Positions 17,125 to 26,308 of a DNA stretch of 64,000 bases are shown here, piece by piece. Source of the stretch: Ruoffia tabacinasalis (GTDB lineage Bacteria > Bacillota > Bacilli > Lactobacillales > Aerococcaceae); contig NZ_JBHSHQ010000042.1 of assembly GCF_042652985.1 (NCBI RefSeq), forward strand, positions 1 to 64,000, written 5' to 3'. Each line of letters starts with the position of its first letter. Position 1 is the stretch's first letter. The position numbers and the translations under genes were made by a program. The notes below the pieces were generated by a model, which worked only from the letters and a program-made list of their open reading frames with translations, was not told the origin of the DNA and did no database searches.

Positions 17125-17144
17125 AAAAATGGAGGTAGGCAATT

Positions 17145-17855
17145 ATGGATTTTGTAGGAGAATTATTAGGGACGTTTATATTGGTATTATTAGGTAATGG
17201 TGTTGTTGCAGGTAATGTGTTAAAAGGAACTAAGGGCGAAAACACAGGTTGGATTATGATTACACTTGGTTGGGGTCTTGCGGTAACTTTAGGGGTACTT
17301 GTGTCAGGTTTCTATAGTCCAGCTCACTTAAACCCAGCAGTTTCGATTGCTTTCGCAGTCTTAGGACAAGTATCTTGGGGTACAGCATTTATGTATATTA
17401 TTGCTCAAATGATTGGGGCAATGTTAGCGCAAGTCGTTGTTTGGTTACAATATTTACCACATTGGGATATGACACCAGATCCAGAAACTAAATTAGCCGC
17501 ATTCTCAACAGCACCCGCTGTTCGTGATACAACGTCAAACTTCATTGGTGAAGTTGTTGGTACAGCAGTCCTAGTGATTGGTGTAATGGCAATGGGACCA
17601 AATAACTTATCATCAGGTTTTGGACCATTCGTCGTTGGTGCAATTGTAGCTTCCATCGGACTTTCACTTGGTGGAACAACCGGTTATGCGATTAACCCAG
17701 CTCGTGACTTAGGGCCACGTATCGTTTATCAATTCTTACCAATGAAAAACAAAGGAAATGCTGACTGGGGCTATGCTTGGATACCAGTATTAGGACCAAT
17801 CGTTGGTGGTATCGTTGGAGGATTAATTTATAATCTAGTTTTAGCAGGTATTTAA
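17145..17855 (+). CDS. glpF: Glycerol uptake facilitator (aquaglyceroporin)
   Basis: A 236-aa six-helix MIP channel with both NPA boxes, HLNPAVSIAF and AINPARDLGPR. The Asp after the second NPA-Arg and the long extracellular loop are typical of glycerol-conducting members. It lets glycerol, and perhaps dihydroxyacetone, into the cell for GlpK and DhaKLM. It begins 20 bp after dhaM with GGAGGT upstream and is in the same operon. Confidence 0.95.
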   Translation: MDFVGELLGTFILVLLGNGVVAGNVLKGTKGENTGWIMITLGWGLAVTLGVLVSGFYSPAHLNPAVSIAFAVLGQVSWGTAFMYIIAQMIGAMLAQVVVWLQYLPHWDMTPDPETKLAAFSTAPAVRDTTSNFIGEVVGTAVLVIGVMAMGPNNLSSGFGPFVVGAIVASIGLSLGGTTGYAINPARDLGPRIVYQFLPMKNKGNADWGYAWIPVLGPIVGGIVGGLIYNLVLAGI

Positions 17856-17896
17856 TTTTTTGAGACGCTTTGAGTTTAAAAAAGGAGAGAATATGA

Positions 17897-19414
17897 ATGG
17901 CTGAAAAATATATTATGTCAATTGACCAAGGAACAACAAGTTCACGAGCAATTATTGTTAACAAAAAAGGTGAAATCGTTGGAAGTGGCCAGGAAGAATT
18001 CGAACAAATTTACCCACAAAGTGGTTGGGTAGAGCATGATGCGAATAAGATTTGGAACAATGTACAAGCGGTAATTTCAAAAGCAATTATTGAAAGTGAA
18101 TTACAACCAGAAGACATTGAAGCCATTGGTATCACAAACCAACGTGAAACAACAGTAATCTGGGATAAAGAAACTGGAAAACCAATCTATAACGCCATTG
18201 TATGGCAATCTCGTCAAACCGCACCAATCGCAGATCAATTAATTAAAGATGGACATACAGATATGATCCAAGGTAAAACTGGATTAGTTATCGATGCGTA
18301 CTTCTCAGCAACTAAAGTTCGTTGGATTCTTGATAAAGTTGATGGCGCACAAGAACGCGCTGAAAACGGCGAATTATTATTCGGAACAATTGATTCATGG
18401 TTAGTTTATAAATTAACTGGTGGAGACGTTCACGTCACGGACTATTCAAACGCAGCTCGTACGATGTTATTTAATATTCATGATCTAAAATGGGATGACG
18501 AAATCCTAGAATTATTAAATATTCCAGCCTCAATGCTTCCAGAAGTTAAATCAAACTCTGAAGTTTATGGATACACTAAGACATATCATTTCTATGGACA
18601 AGAAGTGCCAATCGCAGGGATGGCAGGCGACCAACAAGCAGCCTTATTCGGACAAATGGCCTTTGAACCAGGTATGGTTAAAAATACTTACGGAACAGGT
18701 TCATTTATGATTATGAATACGGGTGAAGAAGCTAAAGCTTCTGAGAACAACTTAATTACTACAATTGGTTACGCCATTGATGGTAAAGTGCACTATGCAT
18801 TAGAAGGATCGATCTTCGTTACTGGAGCAGCGATTCAATGGTTACGTGATGGTCTTGAGTTATTCAAAGAATCACCAGAAACTGAAGAGATGGCATATAA
18901 ATCAGAAAGTGAAGAAGAAGTATATCTAGTACCAGCATTTACTGGTTTAGGTGCACCGCATTGGAACTCAGCAGCCCGTGGTTCAGTTTACGGCTTAACG
19001 CGTGGTACTACTAAAGAAGACTTAGTTAAAGCAACATTACAGTCAATTGCTTACCAATCACGTGACGTATTAGAAACAATGAAGAAAGATACTGGTTTAG
19101 AGATAGAGGAATTACGTGTTGATGGTGGGGCAGCAATGAACCAATACTTAATGCAATTCCAATCTGATATTGCGAACGTAAAAGTTGTACGTGCAAAATT
19201 ATTAGAAACAACTGCTCTAGGTTCAGCTTACTTAGCTGGTTTAGCTGTAGGTTATTGGAAAGACCAAGAAGAACTGAAACAATTAATTGAAGTCGGTGAA
19301 ACATTCGAACCAGATATGGCAGACGACAAGCGTAAAGCCTTATATGAAGGATGGGAAAATGCAGTAGACGCAACAATCTATTATGCTAAGAAATCTCAAG
19401 GAGGAGATGAATAG
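17897..19414 (+). CDS. glpK: Glycerol kinase
   Basis: Phosphorylates glycerol to sn-glycerol-3-phosphate. The 505-aa FGGY-family protein starts with the ATP-site motif SIDQGTTSSRAI and has the glycerol-contact region NQRETTVIWD. It carries the loop TYHFYGQEVPIAG, in which His231 corresponds to the histidine phosphorylated by HPr in enterococcal GlpK. That modification activates the enzyme and gives inducer control in Firmicutes. Its stop overlaps the GTG start of glpO by one base. Confidence 0.97.
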   Translation: MAEKYIMSIDQGTTSSRAIIVNKKGEIVGSGQEEFEQIYPQSGWVEHDANKIWNNVQAVISKAIIESELQPEDIEAIGITNQRETTVIWDKETGKPIYNAIVWQSRQTAPIADQLIKDGHTDMIQGKTGLVIDAYFSATKVRWILDKVDGAQERAENGELLFGTIDSWLVYKLTGGDVHVTDYSNAARTMLFNIHDLKWDDEILELLNIPASMLPEVKSNSEVYGYTKTYHFYGQEVPIAGMAGDQQAALFGQMAFEPGMVKNTYGTGSFMIMNTGEEAKASENNLITTIGYAIDGKVHYALEGSIFVTGAAIQWLRDGLELFKESPETEEMAYKSESEEEVYLVPAFTGLGAPHWNSAARGSVYGLTRGTTKEDLVKATLQSIAYQSRDVLETMKKDTGLEIEELRVDGGAAMNQYLMQFQSDIANVKVVRAKLLETTALGSAYLAGLAVGYWKDQEELKQLIEVGETFEPDMADDKRKALYEGWENAVDATIYYAKKSQGGDE

Positions 19415-21249
19415 TGGCAGTTCTATCATATCGCTCAAGATCTGAAGTAATTGAACAGTTACAAGCAGATACATTTGATTTAGTAATCATCGGTGGCGGT
19501 ATTACTGGAGCTGGACTGGCGGTACAAGCAGCGGCGAGTGGAATGAAAACGGCCTTGCTCGAAATGCAAGATTTTTCCGAAGGAACAAGTAGCCGTTCAA
19601 CGAAATTAGTACATGGAGGCTTACGTTACTTGAAGCAATTTGATGTAGAAGTTGTATCTGAGACAGTTCAAGAACGTGCAGTTGTTCAAGGTATTGCACC
19701 GCACATACCGAAACCAGATCCAATGTTACTACCATTATATGACGAACCAGGCGCATCTTTTTCTCAATTAGAGTTAAAAGTGGCGATGGATTTATATGAC
19801 CGTTTAGCTGGTGTCGAAGAGACGGACTTTGCGAATAAACTATTATCAAGAGAAGAAGTTATCGAAAGACAACCAAACTTAGCGAAAGAAAATTTAGTTG
19901 GTGGCGGTTTTTACTTAGATTATCGTAATAATGATGCACGCTTAGTTATTGAAAATATTAAGCAAGCCAATAAAGATGGTGCAGCGGTCTTAAGTCGTGC
20001 AAAAGTGACAGGCTTTAAATATGATGATCAACAAAGAATTCAGTCTGTCGTTGTGGAAGATATCTTGAGTCAAGAATCATTTAAAGTGAAAAGCCAGTTA
20101 GTCATTAATGCGACTGGACCGTGGAGTGATACAATTCGAACACTTGATACGGAAGTTGAATCAACACCTCAAATGCGCCCAACTAAAGGGGTTCATTTGG
20201 TAGTTGATGCTAAGAAACTACCTGTTAATTCACCCATATACTTTGATAGTGGTGAAGGTGACAAACGAATGGTATTCGTTCTACCAAGAGAAACTAAAAC
20301 GTATTTTGGAACAACCGATACAGATTATGATGGTGATTTAAAACACCCTCAAGTCAGCTTACATGACGTTGAGTATTTACTTGAGATTGTGAATCGCCGT
20401 TTTCCAGAAGCGAAAATTACAATTGATGATATTGAAGCGAGTTGGGCAGGTCTGAGACCGCTCATTTCAGGAAATAGTGGATCGGATTATAATGGTGGGC
20501 ATAATGGCGCATTATCAGATGAAAGCTTTGATGAATTAGCTTTATTATTTACTGAATATAATGAAGGAAGAGTTCCAAGAGCCGAAGTTGAGAAAGGAAT
20601 TCGTGACGCGAATCGCAATAATGCAGAGTCTGGAAATGACCCATCCGCCATTTCTCGTGGAAGTGATTTATCTGTCAGTGAGTCTGGACTTCTGACCCTT
20701 GCTGGTGGAAAGATAACTGACTACCGTAAAATGGCCGAAGGCGCGATGAAAGTTATAATCGATACTTTGAACAAAAAGGCTGATAAAGAATTTACTTTAA
20801 TTGATTCTAAAGCGTACCAAGTGTCTGGTGGACATTTTGACAAAACGCGCGTCGATGAATCCATCCAAGAATTTGCCAAATTATACGAAGAAGCTGGTTT
20901 GAATTCAGAAGAGGCTGATTACTTAGCAAATCTATACGGTTCAAACGCTGAACGTGTATTACAATATTTAGATCAAGCCAAAGAATATGCAGATAAATTA
21001 TCATTGCCAGTTAAAGATGCGATGAGTTTACTCTATGCAATTCATGAAGAAGCTAACCTAACAAGTGAAGACTTCTTCTTAAGACGGACAAACTACATGC
21101 TCTTTAGAACGGATGAGATGCATCCCTTAGTCGACCCAGTCCAAGCAATCATTACTGAAGAGTTAGAATTAAGTTCAGAAGAAAGTGAAAAACAAGCCAA
21201 AGAATTAGAAGAATCAATGAGAGAACATGCACTCGAAGATTTAAAATAG
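19414..21249 (+). CDS. glpO: Alpha-glycerophosphate oxidase (FAD, H2O2-forming)
   Basis: Oxidises glycerol-3-phosphate to DHAP. It has 611 aa with the FAD-binding GGGITGAG at residues 27-34, TSSRSTKLVHGGLRYL, and the C-terminal DAO domain. Length and the inserted stretch around residues 370-420 (NGGHNGALSDESFDEL ...) fit the oxygen-dependent GlpO of lactic acid bacteria better than the quinone-linked GlpD. GlpO passes electrons to O2 and yields hydrogen peroxide. It uses a GTG start with GGAGGAGA upstream. Last gene of the operon, followed by a long hairpin. Confidence 0.92.
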   Translation: MAVLSYRSRSEVIEQLQADTFDLVIIGGGITGAGLAVQAAASGMKTALLEMQDFSEGTSSRSTKLVHGGLRYLKQFDVEVVSETVQERAVVQGIAPHIPKPDPMLLPLYDEPGASFSQLELKVAMDLYDRLAGVEETDFANKLLSREEVIERQPNLAKENLVGGGFYLDYRNNDARLVIENIKQANKDGAAVLSRAKVTGFKYDDQQRIQSVVVEDILSQESFKVKSQLVINATGPWSDTIRTLDTEVESTPQMRPTKGVHLVVDAKKLPVNSPIYFDSGEGDKRMVFVLPRETKTYFGTTDTDYDGDLKHPQVSLHDVEYLLEIVNRRFPEAKITIDDIEASWAGLRPLISGNSGSDYNGGHNGALSDESFDELALLFTEYNEGRVPRAEVEKGIRDANRNNAESGNDPSAISRGSDLSVSESGLLTLAGGKITDYRKMAEGAMKVIIDTLNKKADKEFTLIDSKAYQVSGGHFDKTRVDESIQEFAKLYEEAGLNSEEADYLANLYGSNAERVLQYLDQAKEYADKLSLPVKDAMSLLYAIHEEANLTSEDFFLRRTNYMLFRTDEMHPLVDPVQAIITEELELSSEESEKQAKELEESMREHALEDLK

Positions 21250-21261
21250 TCAAACTCATAC

Positions 21262-21339
21262 ATCCCCTTTGTAAAGATTATAACTCAAGTTAATTATATT
21301 TTAATTAACATTTCACTTTACAAAAGGGGATTGTTTTTG
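21262..21339 (+). terminator. Terminator of the glycerol operon
   Basis: ATCCCCTTTGTAAAG (21262-21276) pairs with CTTTACAAAAGGGGAT (21316-21331) with one bulged base. It encloses an inner GTTAATTA / TAATTAAC hairpin and is followed by TTGTTTTTG. Confidence 0.7.
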
Positions 21340-21348
21340 TATATTTTA

Positions 21349-21362
21349 TGCAAACGTTTTAC
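21349..21362 (+). promoter_or_regulatory. Partial MalR/cre-like operator before the GH13 gene
   Basis: TGCAAACGTTTTAC has a palindromic AAACGTTT core with a central CG, and one half matches the GCAAAC half-site seen at malE. It lies about 23 bp before the start codon, where a LacI-family repressor would block transcription. Confidence 0.5.
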
Positions 21363-21384
21363 TAAATGAAGAAAGGAAGATTGA

Positions 21385-22680
21385 ATGGCAAAACAAAGAA
21401 GTATTAACTTAAGAAAATCTGTAATTTACAGTATCTTTGTTAGAAATTTCACTGAAGAAGGTACATTCAAAGCAGTCGTTTCTGAGTTAGATCGAATCAA
21501 AGATTTAGGCACAGATATCGTCTGGTTTCTCCCGATGTATCCTATAGGTGAGGAGAGCCGCAAAGGGGAAGATGGCTCACCATATGCGATTAAAGATTAC
21601 CGCAGTGTCGACCCAAATTACGGTACTATGGAGGACTTTGAAGAATTAATTGAAGAAATCCACAATCGTGGAATGAAAGTTATGATAGATATTGTCTATA
21701 ATCATACATCGCCTGATTCTATCCTTGCTAACGAACATCCTGACTGGTTTTATAAAACAGCCGAAGGTCATTTTGGAAACCGTGTCGGTGACTGGAGTGA
21801 CATTGTTGATTTGGATTATCAGCATCCTGATCTATGGAATTACCAAATTGAATCACTAGAACAATGGGTTAAACGTGGTGTAGATGGGTTTAGATGTGAT
21901 GTGGCACCTTTAGTACCGATTGAGTTTTGGTTACAAGCACGTGAAGCGGTAGAAGAAATTAATTCAGAAGTGATTTGGTTATCAGAATCAGTACACCCAG
22001 GTTTTATTCGCGAATTAAGATCAAAAGATATGATTGCACAAAGTGATAGCGAAATTTATCAAGCCTTTGATATGACTTATGATTATGATGTTCATGATCA
22101 TTTTGAACTATATTTAGAAGGTAAGATTGATATTGAAGCTTATATCGAACGTCTTAAAGTACAAGATTATACATATCCTTGGAATTATGTGAAGATGAGA
22201 AACTTAGAAAACCATGACCACTTACGAATTAGACATCGTATCCCAAAAGACAGTGAATTAATGCAATGGACGGCTTTTACCTTTATGCAAAAAGGGTCTT
22301 CACTTATTTATAACGGACAAGAAGTATTAGCTGAGATGACACCAAGTTTATTTGATCGTGACCCGATTGACTGGGAGAGTGGGCATGATATCAGCGAGTT
22401 TTTAGCTAAGTTAGCCCATGTTCAGAAAGAATTTGTTCCATTAGATGGTTTATATTCACTGGAAGCAGATAATAAGACAAATACAGTGACTTTAAATTAT
22501 AAAAATGCTCAACAAACTTTTTATGGAGTCTTTAACTTAAAAGACTCAGAAGGACTCATCGATTTCCCAGTCGCAGATGGCGAATATACGAATTTAATTT
22601 CAGATGAAAAAGTAACAATTACTGACGGAAAGCTAGATATAGCCAATACGCCACTGGCTTTACTTGTGAATAATTACTAA
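21385..22680 (+). CDS. Intracellular GH13 alpha-amylase family glycosidase
   Basis: A 431-aa alpha-amylase-superfamily enzyme without a signal peptide. The four conserved GH13 regions are visible: DIVYNHTS, GFRCDVA (nucleophile Asp), WLSESVH (acid/base Glu) and LENHDH (transition-state Asp). The compact length and missing N-terminal domain argue against a neopullulanase. Its place before the maltodextrin transporter suggests that it cleaves imported maltodextrins. Exact specificity (maltogenic amylase, alpha-glucosidase or transferase) cannot be read from the sequence. Confidence 0.85.
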   Translation: MAKQRSINLRKSVIYSIFVRNFTEEGTFKAVVSELDRIKDLGTDIVWFLPMYPIGEESRKGEDGSPYAIKDYRSVDPNYGTMEDFEELIEEIHNRGMKVMIDIVYNHTSPDSILANEHPDWFYKTAEGHFGNRVGDWSDIVDLDYQHPDLWNYQIESLEQWVKRGVDGFRCDVAPLVPIEFWLQAREAVEEINSEVIWLSESVHPGFIRELRSKDMIAQSDSEIYQAFDMTYDYDVHDHFELYLEGKIDIEAYIERLKVQDYTYPWNYVKMRNLENHDHLRIRHRIPKDSELMQWTAFTFMQKGSSLIYNGQEVLAEMTPSLFDRDPIDWESGHDISEFLAKLAHVQKEFVPLDGLYSLEADNKTNTVTLNYKNAQQTFYGVFNLKDSEGLIDFPVADGEYTNLISDEKVTITDGKLDIANTPLALLVNNY

Positions 22681-22706
22681 TTATGAAATAAATGTGAATT
22701 TTTTAT

Positions 22707-22777
22707 TTGAAAACGCTTGATTAATGCAAACGATTGCGGTATTATAATTGTAGTAATTAAAGCGTTTACACAAACGC
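22707..22777 (+). promoter_or_regulatory. malE promoter region: two cre sites, a MalR-type operator and an inverted repeat
   Basis: Four elements in 71 bp. (1) TTGAAAACGCTTGAT (22707-22721), cre with one mismatch. (2) GCAAACGATTGC (22726-22737), a LacI-type palindrome with central CG. (3) -10 TATAAT (22743-22748) with a poor -35. (4) TTAAAGCGTTTACA (22757-22770), a cre on the minus strand, overlapping GCGTTT-N4-AAACGC (22762-22777). The arrangement fits dual repression by MalR and CcpA. Confidence 0.65.
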
Positions 22778-22796
22778 AAAAATAGGAGGAAAATCA

Positions 22797-24044
22797 ATGA
22801 AATTTGATTGGAAAAAAATTGTTACAGGTGCTACAACTGCGATTCTAGGAGCATCTGTCGCTGCAAGTGTCTTACTACCTGCACAGGAAGTATTAGCACA
22901 AGAGGAAACACTAATTATCTCTGCCGCTGGTCATTATGACTATGTTATTGAAAATATCGAAGCTTTTGAAGAAGAGCATGGTGTAAGTGTTGAAGTTTGG
23001 GACACTGACATGTTCGAAGTATTAGATGGTTTAGCATTAGATGGACCTGCTGGAACAGGAGCGGACGTAGTTATCGCACCTTATGACCGTATTGGTTCAT
23101 TAAGTATGCAAGGTTTAATCCAACCTGTGACTCTAAATGAAGACGCAGGCTACGATGAAACGGATCAGCAACAAGTAACAATGGACGGTCAAATTTATGG
23201 AGCGCCAACTGTTATTGAAACTTTAGTAATGTTCTATAATACAGAATTACTAGACGCTGCCCCTGAAACATTTGAAGAATTAGAAGCGATTTCTCAAGAT
23301 GAGCGTTTCGCATTCGAAGGTGAAGAAGGACGTAACGTTGGTTTCTTAACTAACTGGGTTGACTTCTATATGACTTATGGTCTATTAGCTGGTTACGGTG
23401 GATATGTATTTGGTGAAGATGGGACAAATACTGAAGACATCGGATTAAATAATGAAGGTGCTATCGAAGCAATTGAATACGCAACAAACTGGTACCAAAA
23501 CACATGGCCACAAGGTATGTTAGACGTAACAAGTGCAACAGACTTCATTAACCAATCATTCATGGAAGGTAATACTGCTGCAGTAATTACTGGACCTTGG
23601 ATGGCAAATGATTTCAATAACTCTGGAATTCCTTATGCTACTACAACAATCCCAACATTACCTAATGGTGAAGAATACAAACCATTTGGTGGAGGGAAAG
23701 CATGGGCAATCTCAGCCTTTACTGAAAAAACTGAATTAGCACAAGAGTTCTTAAACTGGGTAACTAGTGAAGAGCAACAAACAATTATGTACGAACGCTT
23801 AGGCGAAATTCCTGCGAACCAAGTAGCTCGTGAGCAAGCAGCTCAATCAGACAGCGAGTTAACAGCAGCTGTAATTGAAGTATATGAAAACGCAGTACCA
23901 ATGCCAAATATCCCTCAAATGGCCGAGGTATGGGTAGGAGCTGAAAGTTTAATGTTTGATGCAGCTTCAGGAACTAAAACTGCAGAAGATTCAGCAAATG
24001 ATGCAGTTGAGTTAATTACGCAAACAATTCAACAAAATTATTAA
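22797..24044 (+). CDS. malE: Maltodextrin ABC transporter substrate-binding protein
   Basis: A 415-aa MalE/MdxE-type binding protein that captures maltodextrin outside the membrane. Family features are VWDTDMFEVLDGLA, IYGAPTVIETLVMFYNTELL, AAVITGPWMANDF and YKPFGGGKAWAIS. The signal peptide ends near residue 34 (EVLA-QEE). There is no lipobox and no cysteine in the protein, although Gram-positive binding proteins are normally lipoproteins. It may remain anchored by an uncleaved signal, or be held by the permease. It is followed by a terminator-like hairpin that would favour excess of the binding protein over the permease. Confidence 0.9.
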   Translation: MKFDWKKIVTGATTAILGASVAASVLLPAQEVLAQEETLIISAAGHYDYVIENIEAFEEEHGVSVEVWDTDMFEVLDGLALDGPAGTGADVVIAPYDRIGSLSMQGLIQPVTLNEDAGYDETDQQQVTMDGQIYGAPTVIETLVMFYNTELLDAAPETFEELEAISQDERFAFEGEEGRNVGFLTNWVDFYMTYGLLAGYGGYVFGEDGTNTEDIGLNNEGAIEAIEYATNWYQNTWPQGMLDVTSATDFINQSFMEGNTAAVITGPWMANDFNNSGIPYATTTIPTLPNGEEYKPFGGGKAWAISAFTEKTELAQEFLNWVTSEEQQTIMYERLGEIPANQVAREQAAQSDSELTAAVIEVYENAVPMPNIPQMAEVWVGAESLMFDAASGTKTAEDSANDAVELITQTIQQNY

Positions 24045-24065
24045 TACTGAAATTAACTAACAATG

Positions 24066-24096
24066 TCTGGTTGGCCTACGCCAGCCAGATTTTTTA
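24066..24096 (+). terminator. Intra-operon attenuator between malE and malF
   Basis: TCTGGTTGGC / GCCAGCCAGA 10-bp stem (one G-T pair) followed by TTTTTT. No new promoter is obvious before malF, so partial read-through is expected. Confidence 0.75.
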
Positions 24097-24129
24097 ATCA
24101 TTAGTTTGGGAAGTATTAGAGGAGGCTTT

Positions 24130-25440
24130 ATGATGGAAGTGGAAAAAAAGTCAATTCAAAATGAAAAATTGGTAGCTGCCTTATCGATTATCCCAGGTCT
24201 TGGGCAACTTTATAATAAGCAAATTATAAAAGGTATCTTATTTTTAGCTGTAGCTGTTTTATTCGTTTATGAATTAAATGTTTTTGGAATTCAAGCCATA
24301 TATGATTTAGTAACGCTTGGAACAACACCGATGGAAGATCATTCATTATTTATGATGATTCGAGGAACATTACAAGTATTAGTTACAGTCATATTTTTAT
24401 TTTTCTACGTATTCAATATTTATGATGCGAAGAAAGTGGCGTCACACTGGAACTCTGGTATTCACGTAAATAAAACTTTCCGTGAACTTTTTAATAATGT
24501 ATATAAAAATGGATTTCCATATTTATTAATTGTACCGGCATACTTAGCAATGATCTTTGCAATTATATTCCCAGTTCTCGTAACGATATTTATGGCATTC
24601 ATGGACTACAGTATTATGAATATGCCACCGGCAAAATTATTAAGTTGGGTAGGTTTAGAAAACTTTCTTAATATATTCACTTTAAGTACTTTCCGTGATG
24701 CATTCACATCGGTATTCTCTTGGACAATTATTTGGACGCTATGTGCGACTACATTACAAATTGTTTTAGGAGTGTTCACAGCAGTCATTGCTAACCAACC
24801 GTTCATTAAAGGTAAACGTATTTTTGGGGTTATTTTCTTATTACCGTGGGCTGTGCCTGCGTTCATTACAATTATGTCATTCTCGAATATGTTTAACGAT
24901 TCAGTTGGAGCCATTAACACCCAAGTTATTCCGTTTCTAAATAACTTTATCCCATTCTTGGATATCGGACGAATTGCTTGGAAGACAGATCCTTATTGGA
25001 CCAAAGTTGCAATTATTATGATTCAAGGTTGGTTAGGTTTCCCTTATATTTACGTTATGACGACAAGTATTTTACAAGCGATTCCTGAAGATTTATATGA
25101 AGCAGCCAAAATTGATGGCGCTGGAGCTATTAGACGTTTCCGTGACATCACAATGCCAACAGTTTTAGCTGTAGCAGCACCAGTATTCGTTACTCAATAT
25201 ACTGGAAACTTTAATAACTTCTCAATGATCTATCTATTTAATGATGGTGGACCCGGAAGTGCGGGTGGCGGGGCCGGACAGACGGATATCTTAATTTCTT
25301 GGATATTCAAGCTGACGACGAATAACTCCCCTCAATATTCACTTGCAGCTGCTTTAACAATCATCGTATCATTTATCGTTATTGGTGTGACGTTGATTGT
25401 ATTTAAACGGACAAATGCATTTAACATGGAGGATGAATAA
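24130..25440 (+). CDS. malF: Maltodextrin ABC transporter permease, MalF-type
   Basis: A 436-aa inner-membrane permease. It has an N-terminal region with hairpin hydrophobic segments (LSIIPGLGQLYNKQ, GILFLAVAVLFVYEL), then the binding-protein-dependent transport core. The cytoplasmic EAA loop that docks on the ATPase is EAAKIDGAGAIRRFRDITMP. The start is ATG 24130 or 24133. GAGGAGG ends 4 nt before the first and 7 nt before the second, so the second may be used. Its stop is 2 bases before malG. Confidence 0.92.
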   Translation: MMEVEKKSIQNEKLVAALSIIPGLGQLYNKQIIKGILFLAVAVLFVYELNVFGIQAIYDLVTLGTTPMEDHSLFMMIRGTLQVLVTVIFLFFYVFNIYDAKKVASHWNSGIHVNKTFRELFNNVYKNGFPYLLIVPAYLAMIFAIIFPVLVTIFMAFMDYSIMNMPPAKLLSWVGLENFLNIFTLSTFRDAFTSVFSWTIIWTLCATTLQIVLGVFTAVIANQPFIKGKRIFGVIFLLPWAVPAFITIMSFSNMFNDSVGAINTQVIPFLNNFIPFLDIGRIAWKTDPYWTKVAIIMIQGWLGFPYIYVMTTSILQAIPEDLYEAAKIDGAGAIRRFRDITMPTVLAVAAPVFVTQYTGNFNNFSMIYLFNDGGPGSAGGGAGQTDILISWIFKLTTNNSPQYSLAAALTIIVSFIVIGVTLIVFKRTNAFNMEDE

Positions 25441-25442
25441 TT

Positions 25443-26291
25443 ATGAAGAAGAAAGGTTCAGCGAAAACAAAAAGACTCATCAGTCAGATCTTAACGTATC
25501 TATTTATGATTGTCTTATCGATTATTATCATTTACCCGCTTTTAGTAACAGCGAGTTCGGCCTTTCAGGCAGGTAACATCACGTCCTTCTCATTAGATTT
25601 AAATGCAACATGGACGTTAGATAACTTTAGACGATTATTCGATGAGACGATGTATGGTAGATGGTATGTCAACACATTAATCGTAGCCTTCAGTACAATG
25701 ATTGTTCAAGTAACCATTGTTACTTTAGCAGGTTACGCATACAGTCGTTACCGTTTTATGGGACGTAAAAATAGTTTAATGATGTTTTTAATTATCCAAA
25801 TGGTTCCAACAACCGCAGCTTTAACAGCCTTCTTCGTCATGGCTTTCTTATTAGATGCGATTAATGAATTTTGGTTCCTTTCATTCCTTTATATTGGTGG
25901 AGGTATTCCAATGAATACTTACTTAATGAAAGGATACTTTGATACAGTACCTTATGACTTAGATGAATCCGCAAAAATTGACGGTGCCGGACATATTAGA
26001 ACGTTCTGGGAGATTGTAACACCACTGGTTAGACCTATGATCGCCGTTCAAGCTTTATGGGCATTCATGGGACCTTTCGGGGATTACATGTTAGCTAGAT
26101 TCTTATTAAGAAGTCAAGAATCATATACGGTCGCTGTTGGTTTACAAACTTTTATTAATGACACTCGAAATCAACGTGTCGCACTCTTTGCCGCTGGTGC
26201 AATCTTAATTGCGGTTCCAATCTCCATTCTATTCTTTATGTTACAAAAGAACTTTGTATCTGGATTAACGAGTGGTGGTACTAAAGGTTAG
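25443..26291 (+). CDS. malG: Maltodextrin ABC transporter permease, MalG-type
   Basis: A 282-aa partner permease with six hydrophobic segments and the EAA loop ESAKIDGAGHIRTFWEIVTP. It pairs with MalF to form the pore. The segment RRLFDETMYGRWYVNTLIVA is typical of MalG/MdxG. It follows malF with a 2-nt gap and is co-transcribed. Confidence 0.93.
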   Translation: MKKKGSAKTKRLISQILTYLFMIVLSIIIIYPLLVTASSAFQAGNITSFSLDLNATWTLDNFRRLFDETMYGRWYVNTLIVAFSTMIVQVTIVTLAGYAYSRYRFMGRKNSLMMFLIIQMVPTTAALTAFFVMAFLLDAINEFWFLSFLYIGGGIPMNTYLMKGYFDTVPYDLDESAKIDGAGHIRTFWEIVTPLVRPMIAVQALWAFMGPFGDYMLARFLLRSQESYTVAVGLQTFINDTRNQRVALFAAGAILIAVPISILFFMLQKNFVSGLTSGGTKG

Positions 26292-26308
26292 ATAAGGAAG
26301 GATTTTAT

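Noticed and set aside
17405..17656. Minus-strand ORF inside glpF
   Set aside because: Antisense shadow; glpF has both NPA motifs.
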